A stretch of 64,000 nt of DNA from Manihot esculenta (GCF_001659605.2 NC_035172.2:23202000-23265999), one strand, 5' to 3'. Shown: positions 45,200 to 56,435, numbered from the stretch's first letter. Numbers and translations: made by a program. Notes: a model not told the origin generated them from the sequence alone.

Positions 45200-46847
45200 T
45201 TGACAAAGGATTGGACCTACAAGAAGGATCACCCCAATGATCAAATTATTGGTGATGCATCACAAGGGGTAACAACTAAATCCTCTATTAGACATGTAAG
45301 TAATAATATTTCTTTCATATCACATATTGAACCTAAATCTATAGATGAGGCTATTAGTGATGAGAGTTGGGTTCTTGCTATGCAAGAAGAACTCAACCAA
45401 TTTGAAAGAAACAAGGTTTGGACCTTAGTTTCTAGACCAAAACATCACCCCACCATAGGCACCAAATAAGCTTGATGAAGATGGCAATATCATTAGAAAC
45501 AAAGCTAGGTTGGTAGCTAAAGGCTATAAGCAAGAGGAGGGCATAGACTATGATGAAACATTTACTCCCGTAGCTAGATTAGAAGCCATTAGAATCTTGC
45601 TTGCATATGCATCATACATGAATTTTAATCTCTTTCAAATAGATGTGAAAAGTGCTTTTTTAAATGGTTTTATTGAGGAGGAGGTTTATGTTGAGCAACC
45701 TTCGGAGTTTGAAAATCATGACCTTTCAAATCATGTTTTTAAATTGTCTAAAGCTTTATATGGTTTAAAATAAGCTCCAAGAGCTTGGTATGAAAGACTA
45801 AGCAATTTTCTTTTGCAAAATGGTTTTTCAAAAGGCAAAGTGGATACAACACTCTTTGTCAAAAATCATGAAAATGACATCCTTGTAGTGCAAATATATG
45901 TTGATGATATCATATTTGGTGCTACTAATGTGTGTTTGTGTGAAGAGTTTTCAAAAGTTATGAAAAGTGAGTTTGAGATGAGCATGATGGGAGAACTCAA
46001 ATTCTTCCTTGGGCTTCAAATCAAACAAGCTAAGGATGGCATCTTCATCAACCAAGCCAAATATACAAAGGAGCTAATCAAAAGGTTTGGAATGGAAAAT
46101 AGCAAGCCTAGTAGAACGCCAATGAGCACAAACACCAAGCTTGACAAGGATGAAAAGGGTAAGCCAATTGATGAAAAGCTCTATAGAGGTATGATCGGAA
46201 GCCTTTTATATCTCACCGCATCTAGACCGGATATTATGTTTTCCGTATGCTTATGTGCACGTTTTCAATCTTGTCCTAAAGAGTCTCATTTGTATGCCGT
46301 TAAACGCATTCTTAGATATTTAAATGGTTCATTGCATTTGGGGTTATGGTATCCTAGAAGTACATCTTTTAGTTTATGTTCCTACTCGAATGCCGACTTT
46401 GCCGGAAGCATTCTTGATAGGAAAAGTACCTCGGGTACTTGTCAACTTCTAGGACAATCTCTTGTTTCTTGGTGTAGCAAGAAATAAAATTCGGTTGCAC
46501 TTTCAACCGCCGAAGCCGAATATGTGGCGGCGGGTCTTTGTTGTAGTCAAGTCCTTTGGATTAAGCAACAATTAAGAGACTTTGAAGTGTCTCTTGATCA
46601 CATTCCTATTAAATGTGATAATACAAGTGCAATCAATCTAACCAAGAACCCCATTCAACATTCTAGAACTAAGCATATTGACATTAGACATCATTTCATT
46701 CGTGATCATGTATTAAATGGTGATGTTGTTCTTGAATTTGTGGATACAAACAACCAATTAGCTGATATTTTCACTAAACCCTTAAATGAAGAAAGATTTA
46801 ACTTCATTAAAAGGGAATTGGGAATGTTAGATGGTGTTGCTTGTTGA
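45200..46847 (+). pseudogene. rt: Copia-2 RT and RNase H
   Basis: RT blocks: EAISDESWVLAMQEEL (45345), DVKSAFLNG (45640), catalytic YVDD (45898-45909), LGLQIKQAKDGIFI (46010). RNase H: SWCSKK..STAEAEYVAA (46465-46540) and the final LADIFTKPL (46755). Breaks: a 14-bp deletion near 45467 relative to Copia-1, TAA at 45771-45773 and TAA at 46485-46487, both where Gln is usual. It is the best preserved Copia RT here but not functional as it stands. Confidence 0.87.
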
Positions 46848-48019
46848 GTGTTTTTATTTTTTTTATTATTATGTGTTTATCTCTTTGAAAGTTTGTCAGA
46901 TTGTTTGATATAGTTTTAATTATTTATTTTTATAAATTAGAAAAAAAAAAGGAAGCCCAAAAATTCCAGGTTCGGAGGCACATTCGGCCCCCTAACCTTC
47001 AATTTCAAGGGCAATATGAAAAGCGGGAAATTTTTTTTGTCTTTTTCTTTTCTCGTTTTTGGCCGCCTAACTTTTTATTCGGCCGCCGAACATTGTTGAA
47101 TTTCGGCCGCCGAAGTTTAAGTTCGGCCTACTAAACTTGTCCAGTTTCGGCCCCCGAAGCTTAGTTCGGCCGCCGAAACTGCGCGTTCCTTAAAACCCCC
47201 CACGACAGCTCATCGTCTTCCTCGCGCAACTCTCTCTCTCCCCCGAAGCTTTCTCTCTCTCCCCGAAGCTCCCTTCGTTCTCCCTCTCAAAAATCTACTA
47301 TTTCTGAGCCATTTTCCCTCAAAAACCTCCATTTTTCATCTTTCCTTTCACTCAAACGCCTCAAAACACCTTCTTTTCTTCTCAAGGAACCCATTTCGAG
47401 CTTTTTCCTTTTGAGTAAGTTTTCTGTTTTCTCTCTCTTTTTTATGCGTTTTTTATTTATTTTCTGTTGATTTGATCTTGTTTTTAGCTCCTAATCTGAT
47501 TAGGGTTGTGTTTTTTATGAGTTTTGTTGATGTGGTTTTGATATTTTTTTTTTTTGGCATATAATATCTGCATTTTGTTAGCTGGGTTGTTTTATTTGTC
47601 TGGTTTTGTTTTACATAATTTTTTGTGCTTTTGCAAATTATGAAGCAATCAGAATTTTTATTATTATTATTATTTCTGGTTTTAAATATGGGCATGGTGC
47701 AATAATGGATTAGCTGGGTTATCTTATTGTTATGATTAGCTGGGTTATCTTGTTATTAGCTGGGAATTTATATAAAAACTGCCTGTTATTATTTTTTTTG
47801 TTTTATTGCTCTCTTTATATTTCATATTGTTAGCTCTCTTTATATTACATATGGTGCAATAATGGATGATTAGTTGTTATGTGAGAGGTATTATGCTTAT
47901 TGGTTGGCCTTTGTGTTGTTTATAGGCTAAGTTTTTGTGGCAATGTTGCTTATAGTTAGCTTTCGGTTTTTGGGCTTATCTCTTCTATATCATTGCCTCT
48001 TTAGCTGCTGTGTTTAAAA
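46848..48019 (+). other. Copia-2 leader before the env-like gene
   Basis: Noncoding, about 1.2 kb. 46965-47185 has ttcggccgccgaa-type words, 47210-47290 is CT-rich, and a GTAAGT donor-like site lies at 47415-47420. T-rich DNA with repeated tagctgggtt words follows. The layout matches Copia-1 2619-3439. Confidence 0.6.
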
Positions 48020-48121
48020 ATGGGTAGAAAATCCACTGCTCGTAGACATCCATATTTTAGAGGTCAATCCAGTAGACAGTCTGAGGCTCCTAGGTCCCCC
48101 TCCCCAGACCCTCCTGTCTCT
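48020..48121 (+). pseudogene. Copia-2 env-like gene, N-terminal 34 codons
   Basis: The start at 48020 gives MGRKSTARRHPYFRGQ, matching the Copia-1 env-like start at 3440. The reading frame is cut at 48121 by Gypsy-2. The remainder is expected beyond position 64000. The function is unknown, as for Copia-1. Confidence 0.65.
48117..48121. repeat. Left flank of Gypsy-2, probable target duplication (tctct)
   Basis: Five bases before the LTR edge, which reads tataacg instead of tgtaacg. The partner lies outside the window, so this is a prediction. Confidence 0.5.
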
Positions 48122-48631
48122 TATAACGACCCGAAAATTGGACCGCTATCGGCGCTAGGATCCAGATCGGCTTAAGGCCGCCGGGACCCGTAGCAAGCCA
48201 AACATTTATCCTGTGAACCTGTTTAATCCCATACATGATCAACAACATACATAAAAAATTAAAACTTTTCCTTACATTCATTTATTCACCAAACTCAACC
48301 TGTGCATGCACTAAACATAAACATTAACTCCTCTGTGGAGTCTCATCATTGCTCCAAAGGGGGACATAACATGTGTTGAGTTGGTTTACATAAACATCAT
48401 AAAACATCTGAGATCATGTATTAAAAGGGATAACAATACTCTATGGTCAAGCACACCTCTAACATCCATGAACATCTTTACATTACATTTCTATATTGTA
48501 CTAAACATAACATCTCAACATTATTCATGTACACACTATCTATTACATAACCAAGACTTCATTACTCTTGCTAACCTCCTGGTCTACCCTGTACCTGCAA
48601 ACCTGGGGGTTAAGGGAGAGGGGTGAGTTAT
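48122..48631 (-). repeat. Gypsy-2 3' LTR, piece 1
   Basis: Matches 61806-62315. It ends at the TRG-2 target duplication gttat (48627-48631). Confidence 0.9.
48627..48631. repeat. Left target-site duplication of TRG-2 (gttat)
   Basis: gttat precedes TGATACGG and recurs at 52371-52375. The uninterrupted site in the other Gypsy-2 LTR reads gctataaagccc near 62310. Confidence 0.92.
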
Positions 48632-49431
48632 TGATACGGATCCAATAGGACAAATTTCTAACAATGGTGTGGAGCAAACTTATATCATTCCAATGGATCC
48701 AAGAGTAGTTCAAAATCATATTCATATAATCCATATATATTTAGGGCGTGCTTTAACTCATATGGGACAGATTTGGTGCAACATTTGCAATCATAGGCTG
48801 AGGGAGCCTAATCAAACCTATGGGCTAAAACTACATAAAGGAAAGCCTAAAGTGAAGATCAAGAATGGCTTTTGTGAAGATTCAACTTTGTTATGATGGG
48901 CTTGCTAGTTTTATTATTTAAACACTTGTTTTATTTTAGTTTTGTTTGGGCTTGTATTCTGGCCATATTTTATCTTTTAAGTTTTAGAGTGTTGGGCCAT
49001 GTTTTGGGCTTATGTTTTAATACTTATGTGTTATTTTAGTATGTGATTGGGCTTGGGCCTTATGTGTTTAAGTCAGGCCCAAGAAGAGTGTCCTAGGGTT
49101 TTAATTGTTTTTTCTCCTTACTATATAAGGATAAGAAACAATTGTAAGAGACAGCTTTGAAATCAAATTATCAGAATTATTTTCATGCCTTTGGCGTGTA
49201 TTGCTTTGAGTGAGAGTGAGGATTTGCTTTCATCAATTGCACCAGGAATCTCGATTAACTTATCAACTATTTGTTGTGGCGTTTGTCAGATTCTCATCTA
49301 AATCCTTCAATCATTGGTGTTTCAGCTTCTCTAAGTGTGGGGTGCCATAGGAGGTGGGTTTATTAGATCTTTGGATTCCATATCTACTTGTGCGTGTGGG
49401 TTTGAGGCTTGTGCCATAGGGTTCCGCGTCA
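48632..49431 (+). repeat. TRG-2 5' LTR
   Basis: 800 bp, tgatacgg...cgcgtca, TATA-like tatataa near 49122. It shares subfamily bases such as agagtag near 48702 with its 3' partner, where TRG-1 has agaagtag. Confidence 0.93.
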
Positions 49432-50386
49432 GTTGGTATCAGAGCCAAAGTGAGGTAAATTCTTATTTATCTTAGGATCTAGGGTTTTTGAGTTTTTCTT
49501 GTCTTTCTTGTTATTTTCGGTGAAAGCTTGTGTGTCCATGGCTGCACCATCTTGATTATTAGTCATAAAAAAAAATTGAAATAAAAAAAAACGAAAATCA
49601 AAAACAAAAACGAAAAGAAAAAGAATTGCCTTTGCTATAGTTATCTTGATCTGGCCGAAATTGTGATATCCTTCCTTTTTCATCTATATTTTCTTACCTA
49701 TCTCAATTGATTGCTGTCGTTTATGGGAATCAATTTTGAATTTTGAATTTTGAATTGGGTTGAACCCAAATTAGGAGACAAAAGAAATCTGCCTAATTCC
49801 TTAAGGTGCACATTTAAGGCAACTGGATCTAAATCGATTTGGTGTCAAATCCTTTTTTTTTAATGCCCATTTTCGTCCATGCTTCTGATCTGAGAGAAAT
49901 TTATATTTTTTTTTCTGATTCTATTTGTGGTGTTTTGATACTTGCCTTTTTGGGTAGATTTAAGTAGATCCATATTTAATTTGCGTTGAAGTGAATTAAA
50001 TTCAAACTTTTGTCCAGATTCGTCTTTATTTCAATTCAAAGTTTCTTTTTGGTTTAAGCTTGCTTTTACTTCCTTGACATTGCTGGAGTATTGTTTGCTT
50101 GTGTCTATACTCTAGGTAATATTTTTCAAGTAGCACAAAACCTAGTTCATGTGTTACTTTCCAAATTGTCAGTGTCTTCTTTCTAGTTTTTGCGCGCTTC
50201 GTTCTTTCTTTAGGTTTTCTTTTTTTTGTTTCATTAAACGCACCTTGTGGTTAGTTGGTTGACCTTAGTTTCTGAAGTGCAATTGAAGAATCAGCAAAAG
50301 AGTGGTAAGTGTGCAAACACTTGAGTTCTTTCTTTTCTAACACAATATTTGCTAGTTCTCTTTGTTCTTTGTTGATTAAAGGTAGG
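49432..50386 (+). other. TRG-2 leader
   Basis: Noncoding and AT-rich, starting with the primer site. It is collinear with the TRG-1 leader except for small indels and the 77-bp intron-like segment at its end. Confidence 0.7.
50305..50381 (+). other. Candidate intron in the TRG-2 leader
   Basis: 77 bp from GTAAGT to TTAAAG, T-rich, with a branch-like ttctaac at about 50334. It is missing from TRG-1 at exactly the joined position (aatg followed by gtaggatg at 5808-5818). The borders and the clean absence fit a spliced intron. Confidence 0.75.
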
Positions 50387-51835
50387 ATGAGTAAAGATCA
50401 GAATGTCTCACCAGCGTCCACTTCTACAAGAATACCTCAAAGAACTCATAATTGCAATAATGACTGTGATGATTCGGATGTGTTTGTTAATAATGTGTTG
50501 CTTGCTGCACATTGTGAGATGCTTGTTGCTAGGCGTGCTCTGAATATGCAGGTTAAGGAAGAAAGCCTGAAACAACGGGAAAACATATTTCACACTAGGT
50601 GTTTGGTTAATGGAAAAGTGTGTACTGTCATTATTGATGGAGGTAGTTGTGCAAATGTGGCTAGTGTGTATATGGTGGAGAAATTGGGCTTGGCTTCTAT
50701 TAAACACCCTAAGCCATACAGATTGCAATGGTTGAACGATTGTGGTGAGGTCAGAGTTACACGCCAGGTGGTTATACCATTTTCTATTGGTAGGTATAAG
50801 GATGAGATCTTGTGCGATGTGGTACCTATGCAGGCAAGCCATATATTGTTGGGTAGGCCGTGGCAATATGATAGAAAGGTGCAACATGATGGGCTCAATA
50901 ACAAGTACTCCTTCACTCATGAAGGACAGAAGCTTATACTCGCTCCTTTATCACCTCAAGAGGTATATGCCGATCACATAAAAATGCTGGAGAGGGAGAG
51001 GGAGGCTTCGGCCTTGGCTACAAAGGTGAGTGAGAGCTTGAGTTCTGTGGAAAAAATGAGAGAAAAGAGTGAGTTTGAGGGTAACGAGGCTGGAAAAGAA
51101 TCAAGACTAGTTCAAGGAGGGAAGATGGAGAAAGAAAAGGAGAAAGAAGAGGCTAAAGTACCAATGTCAACTTCCATAGAGATTCAAATTGAAGAGGAAG
51201 TTGTAATGCATGCATCTAATGTAGTTGTTCTAGAAAATTCCATTAATGAGCTTATAGAAGAGGTTGTGAATGATGGTGGACATGGGGAGCACATGATTGA
51301 TGAGGTGGAGGAGGTGAATAAGACTGTTTTGGAAGTTGTAGAGGAGAATGGGTCACATCCACATGATATTTCTATGACTAATATTTTTATGTCTAGTTCA
51401 TTTGTTCATGATGTGCAGGTTGTTGATGAAAACATCCATGATGAAAGTTTTATACTATTTCCACCTATTCAAAAGGAGGTCTTTGAAGATACATGGGTGC
51501 CTAAAGCTTTCCTTCTTGACATAAATATCAGCAAGATTCGAGGACGAATCTTTTCTAAAGAAAGAGGGAATGATACGGATCCAATAGGACAAATTTCTAA
51601 CAATGGTGTGGAGCAAACTTATATCATTCCAATGGATCCAAGAGTAGTTCAAAATCATATTCATATAATCCATATATATTTAGGGCGTGCTTTAACTCAT
51701 ATGGGACAGATTTGGTGCAACATTTGCAATCATAGGCTGAGGGAGCCTAATCAAACCTATGGGCTAAAACTACATAAAGGAAAGCCTAAAGTGAAGATCA
51801 AGAATGGCTTTTGTGAAGATTCAACTTTGTTATGA
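50387..51835 (+). CDS. TRG-2 ORF: aspartic protease protein ending inside the 3' LTR
   Basis: 482 residues from the ATG at 50387 (MSKDQNVSPAST). An earlier in-frame ATG at 50309 lies within the candidate intron and is rejected. The retropepsin-like domain spans about 70-190 with IDGGSCANVAS and HILLGRPW. A long Glu-rich region (about 225-355) follows. The last 88 residues come from the 3' LTR from 51571. Compared with TRG-1 it lacks 45 residues after the start, including the heptad-like helix. The frame is fully open, which suggests it was under constraint until recently. Confidence 0.8.
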   Translation: MSKDQNVSPASTSTRIPQRTHNCNNDCDDSDVFVNNVLLAAHCEMLVARRALNMQVKEESLKQRENIFHTRCLVNGKVCTVIIDGGSCANVASVYMVEKLGLASIKHPKPYRLQWLNDCGEVRVTRQVVIPFSIGRYKDEILCDVVPMQASHILLGRPWQYDRKVQHDGLNNKYSFTHEGQKLILAPLSPQEVYADHIKMLEREREASALATKVSESLSSVEKMREKSEFEGNEAGKESRLVQGGKMEKEKEKEEAKVPMSTSIEIQIEEEVVMHASNVVVLENSINELIEEVVNDGGHGEHMIDEVEEVNKTVLEVVEENGSHPHDISMTNIFMSSSFVHDVQVVDENIHDESFILFPPIQKEVFEDTWVPKAFLLDINISKIRGRIFSKERGNDTDPIGQISNNGVEQTYIIPMDPRVVQNHIHIIHIYLGRALTHMGQIWCNICNHRLREPNQTYGLKLHKGKPKVKIKNGFCEDSTLL

Positions 51836-52370
51836 TGGGCTTGCTAGTTTTATTATTTAAACACTTGTTTTATTTTAGTTTTGTTTGGGCTTGTATTCTG
51901 GCCATATTTTATCTTTTAAGTTTTAGAGTGTTGGGCCATGTTTTGGGCTTATGTTTTAATACTTATGTGTTATTTTAGTATGTGATTGGGCTTGGGCCTT
52001 ATGTGTTTAAGTCAGGCCCAAGAAGAGTGTCCTAGGGTTTTAATTGTTTTTTCTCCTTACTATATAAGGATAAGAAACAATTGTAAGAGACAGCTTTGAA
52101 ATCAAATTATCAGAATTATTTTCATGCCTTTGGCGTGTATTGCTTTGAGTGAGAGTGAGGATTTGCTTTCATCAATTGCACCAGGAATCTCGATTAACTT
52201 ATCAACTATTTGTTGTGGCGTTTGTCAGATTCTCATCTAAATCCTTCAATCATTGGTGTTTCAGCTTCTCTAAGTGTGGGGTGCCATAGGAGGTGGGTTT
52301 ATTAGATCTTTGGATTCCATATCTACTTGTGCGTGTGGGTTTGAGGCTTGTGCCATAGGGTTCCGCGTCA
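51571..52370 (+). repeat. TRG-2 3' LTR
   Basis: 800 bp, preceded by the purine tract aaagaaagagggaa. Its first part encodes the ORF tail and stop at 51833-51835. Confidence 0.93.
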
Positions 52371-52375
52371 GTTAT
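52371..52375. repeat. Right target-site duplication of TRG-2 (gttat)
   Basis: Exact partner of 48627-48631. Gypsy-2 LTR sequence resumes after it. Confidence 0.92.
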
Positions 52376-53125
52376 AAAGCCCAGTGAGCAAAATAATAAA
52401 ACATTTAAAACATATGATAACATGGAATGCATCACATCACAGTCATATCACATCAAGGATGAATTTGTCACCAATAGTCCTCTACATAGTCCAACTGTGC
52501 CAGGGGCGTAGAATGGGCCTCACTGGTCTTTCTCTTACATAACATATCATAACATAACATTCCGAATGTGCTAGGGGCGTAGAATGGGCCTCACTGGTCT
52601 TCCGTACCGTATCATCATCATATCGTAACATATGAGGACTAAAGGATCATTCAACATTCATCCGCATCATCAACATATTATGCAATGCAACATATTCGTG
52701 AGTTCTAATGCAAACACCCTATTATATCTCATGGCATTCATGATGCGTGAATCATGCTAAAACTGATTTATTTACTTTAAAGCATAAAGAGTCATTCCAC
52801 TCACCTCTGGCTAGCTCAGACAGACACAGAAGCAGCTGAATTCACTGCTGGGGTCCTCGGTTCCTCGGGTCCGAACCTACACAGGTGAACTCAAATGAGG
52901 GACTAAACATACGGAACATAATTCTAAACTACTCCCCAAAAACCTCCTAGAACATCATGAAACAATCACATGAATCATGCAAAGGAAGGCTGAACAGGAC
53001 ACTTTCGGTGGCAGGTTCGGCGGCCGAAAGTCCCTCCAGAACCGAAAGTCAGGCAGGTTCGGCGGCACTTTCGGCGGCCGAAACTCCTAGACATAGACGA
53101 AACTCATGCACTTTCGGCGGCCGAA

Positions 53126-53130
53126 ACTGC
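53126..53130. repeat. Left target-site duplication of the solo LTR (actgc)
   Basis: actgc recurs at 55446-55450. The empty site gaaactgccctccag is seen at about 63077 in the other Gypsy-2 LTR. Confidence 0.93.
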
Positions 53131-55445
53131 TGTAATACCCGGCTAGACTCCGATATCGGAATTCATACCGTCCGGTGGAATTTCGGATGTCGGGAACTTC
53201 TAGAAGGGTAAAGACATGTTTTAATAAAATGTTTTCATGTTTTTAATGGTTTTAAAGTATGAAACTAATGAGTTTTTGCATGAAAATAGCATTGGAGGAA
53301 AACCCAGGTTCGGCCGCCGAAAGTCAAGTTCGGCCGCCGAACATGCATGCGTTTTGGAGGCACGTTAGGCCCCCGAAAGCATGAGTGAGGGAAGTCAAGG
53401 TTCGGCCGCCGAACCTCATGTTCGGCCGCCGAACATTTGCATGGATGCGGAGGCACATTCGGCCCCCGAACGTGACCTGGCCAGCCACTATAAAAGGGTC
53501 CCTTAGGTCCGCACGGGCGAGCTTTTTCTTCCCCGTTGTCGGCCAAGGTGAGTCTCCGCCACCTCTCCCTCGATCTTGAGTGTTTTCCTTAGATCTTCCA
53601 TGGTTTTCACGGGTTTTAACTTCTGTTTTGAAGATCTGTGAGTAAAGAGCAAGTTTTGGGTACTTGGAGGTTCAAAGAGCTCAATCTCTCCATCTCCAAG
53701 CTAGGATCGCCTTTCCTCTCGTTTCTTCAAGAGGTAAGCTCGGATCCACCCTTGTTATGTGTTTGAATCAAGCATTAAGTTGTTTTATGGGTTTTGATGT
53801 TCTGATGAACAATGTATGTTGATTTGTGTTGTCCTTGTGTGTTGTAGTTGGGGTTTAAGTTAGTTTGAGGCCCCTGGGAACCATTGTATGTATTTTTGCA
53901 TGTTTTGGTTGAGTTTATGCATGATTTGAGAGTTGGGAGGCAAATGTGCATAGAGGAGCCAAAGTTTCTGCCCTTTGGCAGAAACCAGGTTCGGCAGCCG
54001 AAGGAGCTTTCGGCCGCCGAACATAGCTGGTGAGGCAGGCCTTTCGGCTGCCGAAGATGCCCCCGAAAGGAGACTTTCGTCTCTGTCTGGGAGTTTCGGC
54101 CGCCGAAGGTGCCGCCGAACATGCATGAGTTTCGTCTCTGTCTGGGAGTTTCGGCCGCCGAAGGTGCCGCCGAACCTGCCTGACTTTCGGCTCTGGAGGG
54201 ACTTTCGGCCGCCGAACCTGCCGCCGAAAGTGCCCTGTCCAGCCATTTCTTGCATGTTGTTATGTAATTGTTTCAGGATGTTTTAGGGGGTTTTTGGGGA
54301 GTATATTAGAATTATGTTCATGTATGTTTGGTCCCTCATTGGAGTCCACCTGTGTAGGTTCGGACCCGAGGAACCGAGGACCCCAGCAGTGAGCCAGCTG
54401 CTACCGAGTTTGTCAGAGCCAGCCAGAGGTGAGTGGAATAAACCTTAAGTTTTAAAATAAATGAAATATGAATTTTGAGCATGATTCATGCATCATGAAT
54501 GCCATGAGATATAATAGGTTGCTTGCATTAGTATTCACGAATATGTTGCATTGCATTTATGATGTTAATGTTGATGTGGATTGGTTATTGGATGATCCTT
54601 TAGTCCTCATATGATATGATTGATGATATGGCATGTTATGGTATGGAAGTCCAGGTTGTACCCATTCTACGTCCCTGGCACGATGTAAGAGAAAGTCCAG
54701 GTTGTACCCATTCTACGTCCCTGGCACAGTTGGTCCATATGATATGTTATGATAAGGGAAAGACCGGTTGACCCATTCTACGTCCCGGCACAGTTGGACC
54801 TATGTAGAGGACTATAGGTGACAATACCATCCGAGATGTGATTTGTTGTGATGTGTTGCATTCCATGAAAGCATGAAATTTTAATATATTGTTTTATACT
54901 ATTCTGCTCACTGGGCCTTGTAGCTCACCCCTCTCCCCTAACCCCAGATGTGCAGGTACAGGGTAGATCAGAAGGTTAGTCAGAGTTTATTGAAGTATGT
55001 TGATGTAATAGTTAGTTTGTGGACATGACAAATGTATTATGATGTAATGTAAGAGATTACAGTAAGTTATGTAATGAAGTATATTGAGGTTATAGATGTG
55101 CTTGACCCTATGAGTATTGTAGTCCCTTTGATACATGATCTATAGAAATGTTTTATAATGTTTATGTTTAAACCAACTCATCTCATGTTGTATCGCCCGT
55201 TGGGGCATTGATGAGATCCCACAGAGGGATCATGATTATGATCATGCCTATGTACATGTATGTTCAGGTTGAGTTGGTGTATGAGAAATGGATGAAAGAA
55301 AAGTTTTAGATTTTTATGCATGTTGTGATCATGTATGGGATTATACAGGTTTTCAGGTTATATGTCAGGCTTGCTACGGGTCCCGGCGGCCTTAAGTCGA
55401 CCCGGATCCTAGCGCCGGTAGCGGTCCGATTTTCGGGTCGTTACA
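53131..55445 (+). mobile_element. Gypsy-family solo LTR, inserted in the Gypsy-2 LTR
   Basis: 2315 bp from TGTAATACC to GTTACA, same family as Gypsy-1, with duplication actgc. No internal region, so the element was lost by recombination between its own LTRs. It has TATA at 53489, donor-like GTAAG at 53734, two copies of the 55-bp unit near 54090-54175, and a diverged tandem-repeat zone (54640-54800). Confidence 0.94.
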
Positions 55446-55450
55446 ACTGC
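55446..55450. repeat. Right target-site duplication of the solo LTR (actgc)
   Basis: Exact partner of 53126-53130. Confidence 0.93.
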
Positions 55451-56422
55451 CCTCCAGAGACGAAAGTCCTCTTTCGGGGGCAGGGTTCGGCAGTCGAAAG
55501 GCTTGCCTCCCAGGCAGGTTCGGCTGCCGAACCTGGTTTCTACCAAAAGGGCAGAAACTCGGCTCTTCATGCACAATAGCCTCCCATTCCTTTCAAACAT
55601 GCATAAACCTGATCTACAACATGCATACTCAAGCATACAAGCTCCTAGGGGCTTCAACTATCTTAAACCCCAACTACAACACATCAAGCAACCACAAACA
55701 TCATACATTGCTCAAAAACTTAACATAACCCATAAAACCAACCAAAATCTAAACATGCATTTCTACTGCATAGATCAACTTAAAATTTGTTTAAAACATG
55801 CAATGAGCTCAAGATCGGCTCTTACCTCTTGAAGATCGAGAGAGAGACGACCTAAACTTAAAAACGAAAGGAAAAGAGCTCCTGTGTCTTCCAAGCTTCA
55901 AAAACTTGCTCAAATGCTCAAAATCTTCAAAATAATGTGAAAACTCATGAAAATCTTGAAAGATCTGAAGGAAGAACTCAAAAATTGGTGAGGGACGGCG
56001 GAGAGCTCACCTTGGCCGAAAATGGGGAGAAAAGCTCGCCCATTTCGGATAAGGGACCCCTTTATAGATGGCTGGCCAGGCCACATTCGGGAGCCGAATG
56101 TGCCTCCGCATGCATGCCATGTTCGGCGGCCGAACATAGGGTTCGGCGGCCGAACCTGGTTTCCCTCACTTATGCCTTCGGGGGCCTAAGGCATACCCGA
56201 AACACATGCATGTTCGGCGGCCGAACTTGAGGTTCGGCGGCCGGACCTGCATCTTCCTCCAAGGTTGTTTTCATTTAAAATTCAACTTCCTTTTCACTTA
56301 AAATCATAAAATACATTAAAACATTTTATAAAAACATGGTTTTTCCCTTCTAGAGGTTTTCGACATCTGAGATCCCACCGGACGGTAGGGATTCCGATAC
56401 CGGAGTCTAGCCGAGTATTACA
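55446..56422 (-). repeat. Gypsy-2 3' LTR, piece 3
   Basis: Matches about 63079-64000 and continues to the LTR start (minus strand TGTAATACTCGG at 56422). Minus-strand TATA near 56066 and donor-like GTAAG near 55825. Near 55500 it lacks a roughly 20-30 bp ttcggcggccgaaag word seen at 63150. Confidence 0.9.
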
Positions 56423-56435
56423 TTCTTCCCCCCTT
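56423..56435 (-). other. Gypsy-2 polypurine tract
   Basis: Plus-strand ttcttcccccctt, so the minus strand reads aaggggggaagaa directly before the 3' LTR. Confidence 0.88.

Larger units (their letters stand above)
40246..48121 (+). mobile_element. Copia-2: Sirevirus-like element, 5' part, interrupted by Gypsy-2
   Basis: 5' LTR, initiator-Met primer site, gag, protease, integrase, RT, RNase H, noncoding leader and the first 34 codons of an env-like gene are in order. At 48121 the minus-strand Gypsy-2 begins. The rest of Copia-2, including its 3' LTR, must lie beyond the window. Stops and small deletions make it non-autonomous, but it is better preserved than Copia-1 and keeps YVDD in RT. Confidence 0.9.
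48632..52370 (+). mobile_element. TRG-2: second copy of the short non-autonomous element, complete
   Basis: 3739 bp with two 800-bp LTRs that look identical by eye, primer site tggtatcagagcc at 49434-49446, one protease-bearing ORF, and duplication gttat. It differs from TRG-1 by a 77-bp extra segment with intron borders (50305-50381) and by lacking a 135-bp in-frame segment. Its position inside the Gypsy-2 LTR and its matching LTRs indicate a recent insertion. Confidence 0.93.
52371..53130 (-). repeat. Gypsy-2 3' LTR, piece 2
   Basis: Matches about 62311-63083. It ends with actgc, the duplication made by the solo LTR. Confidence 0.9.

Noticed and set aside
50309..50386. Extended N-terminus of the TRG-2 ORF
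   Set aside because: These codons lie in the candidate intron and leader and are absent from TRG-1; the ATG at 50387 is the shared start.
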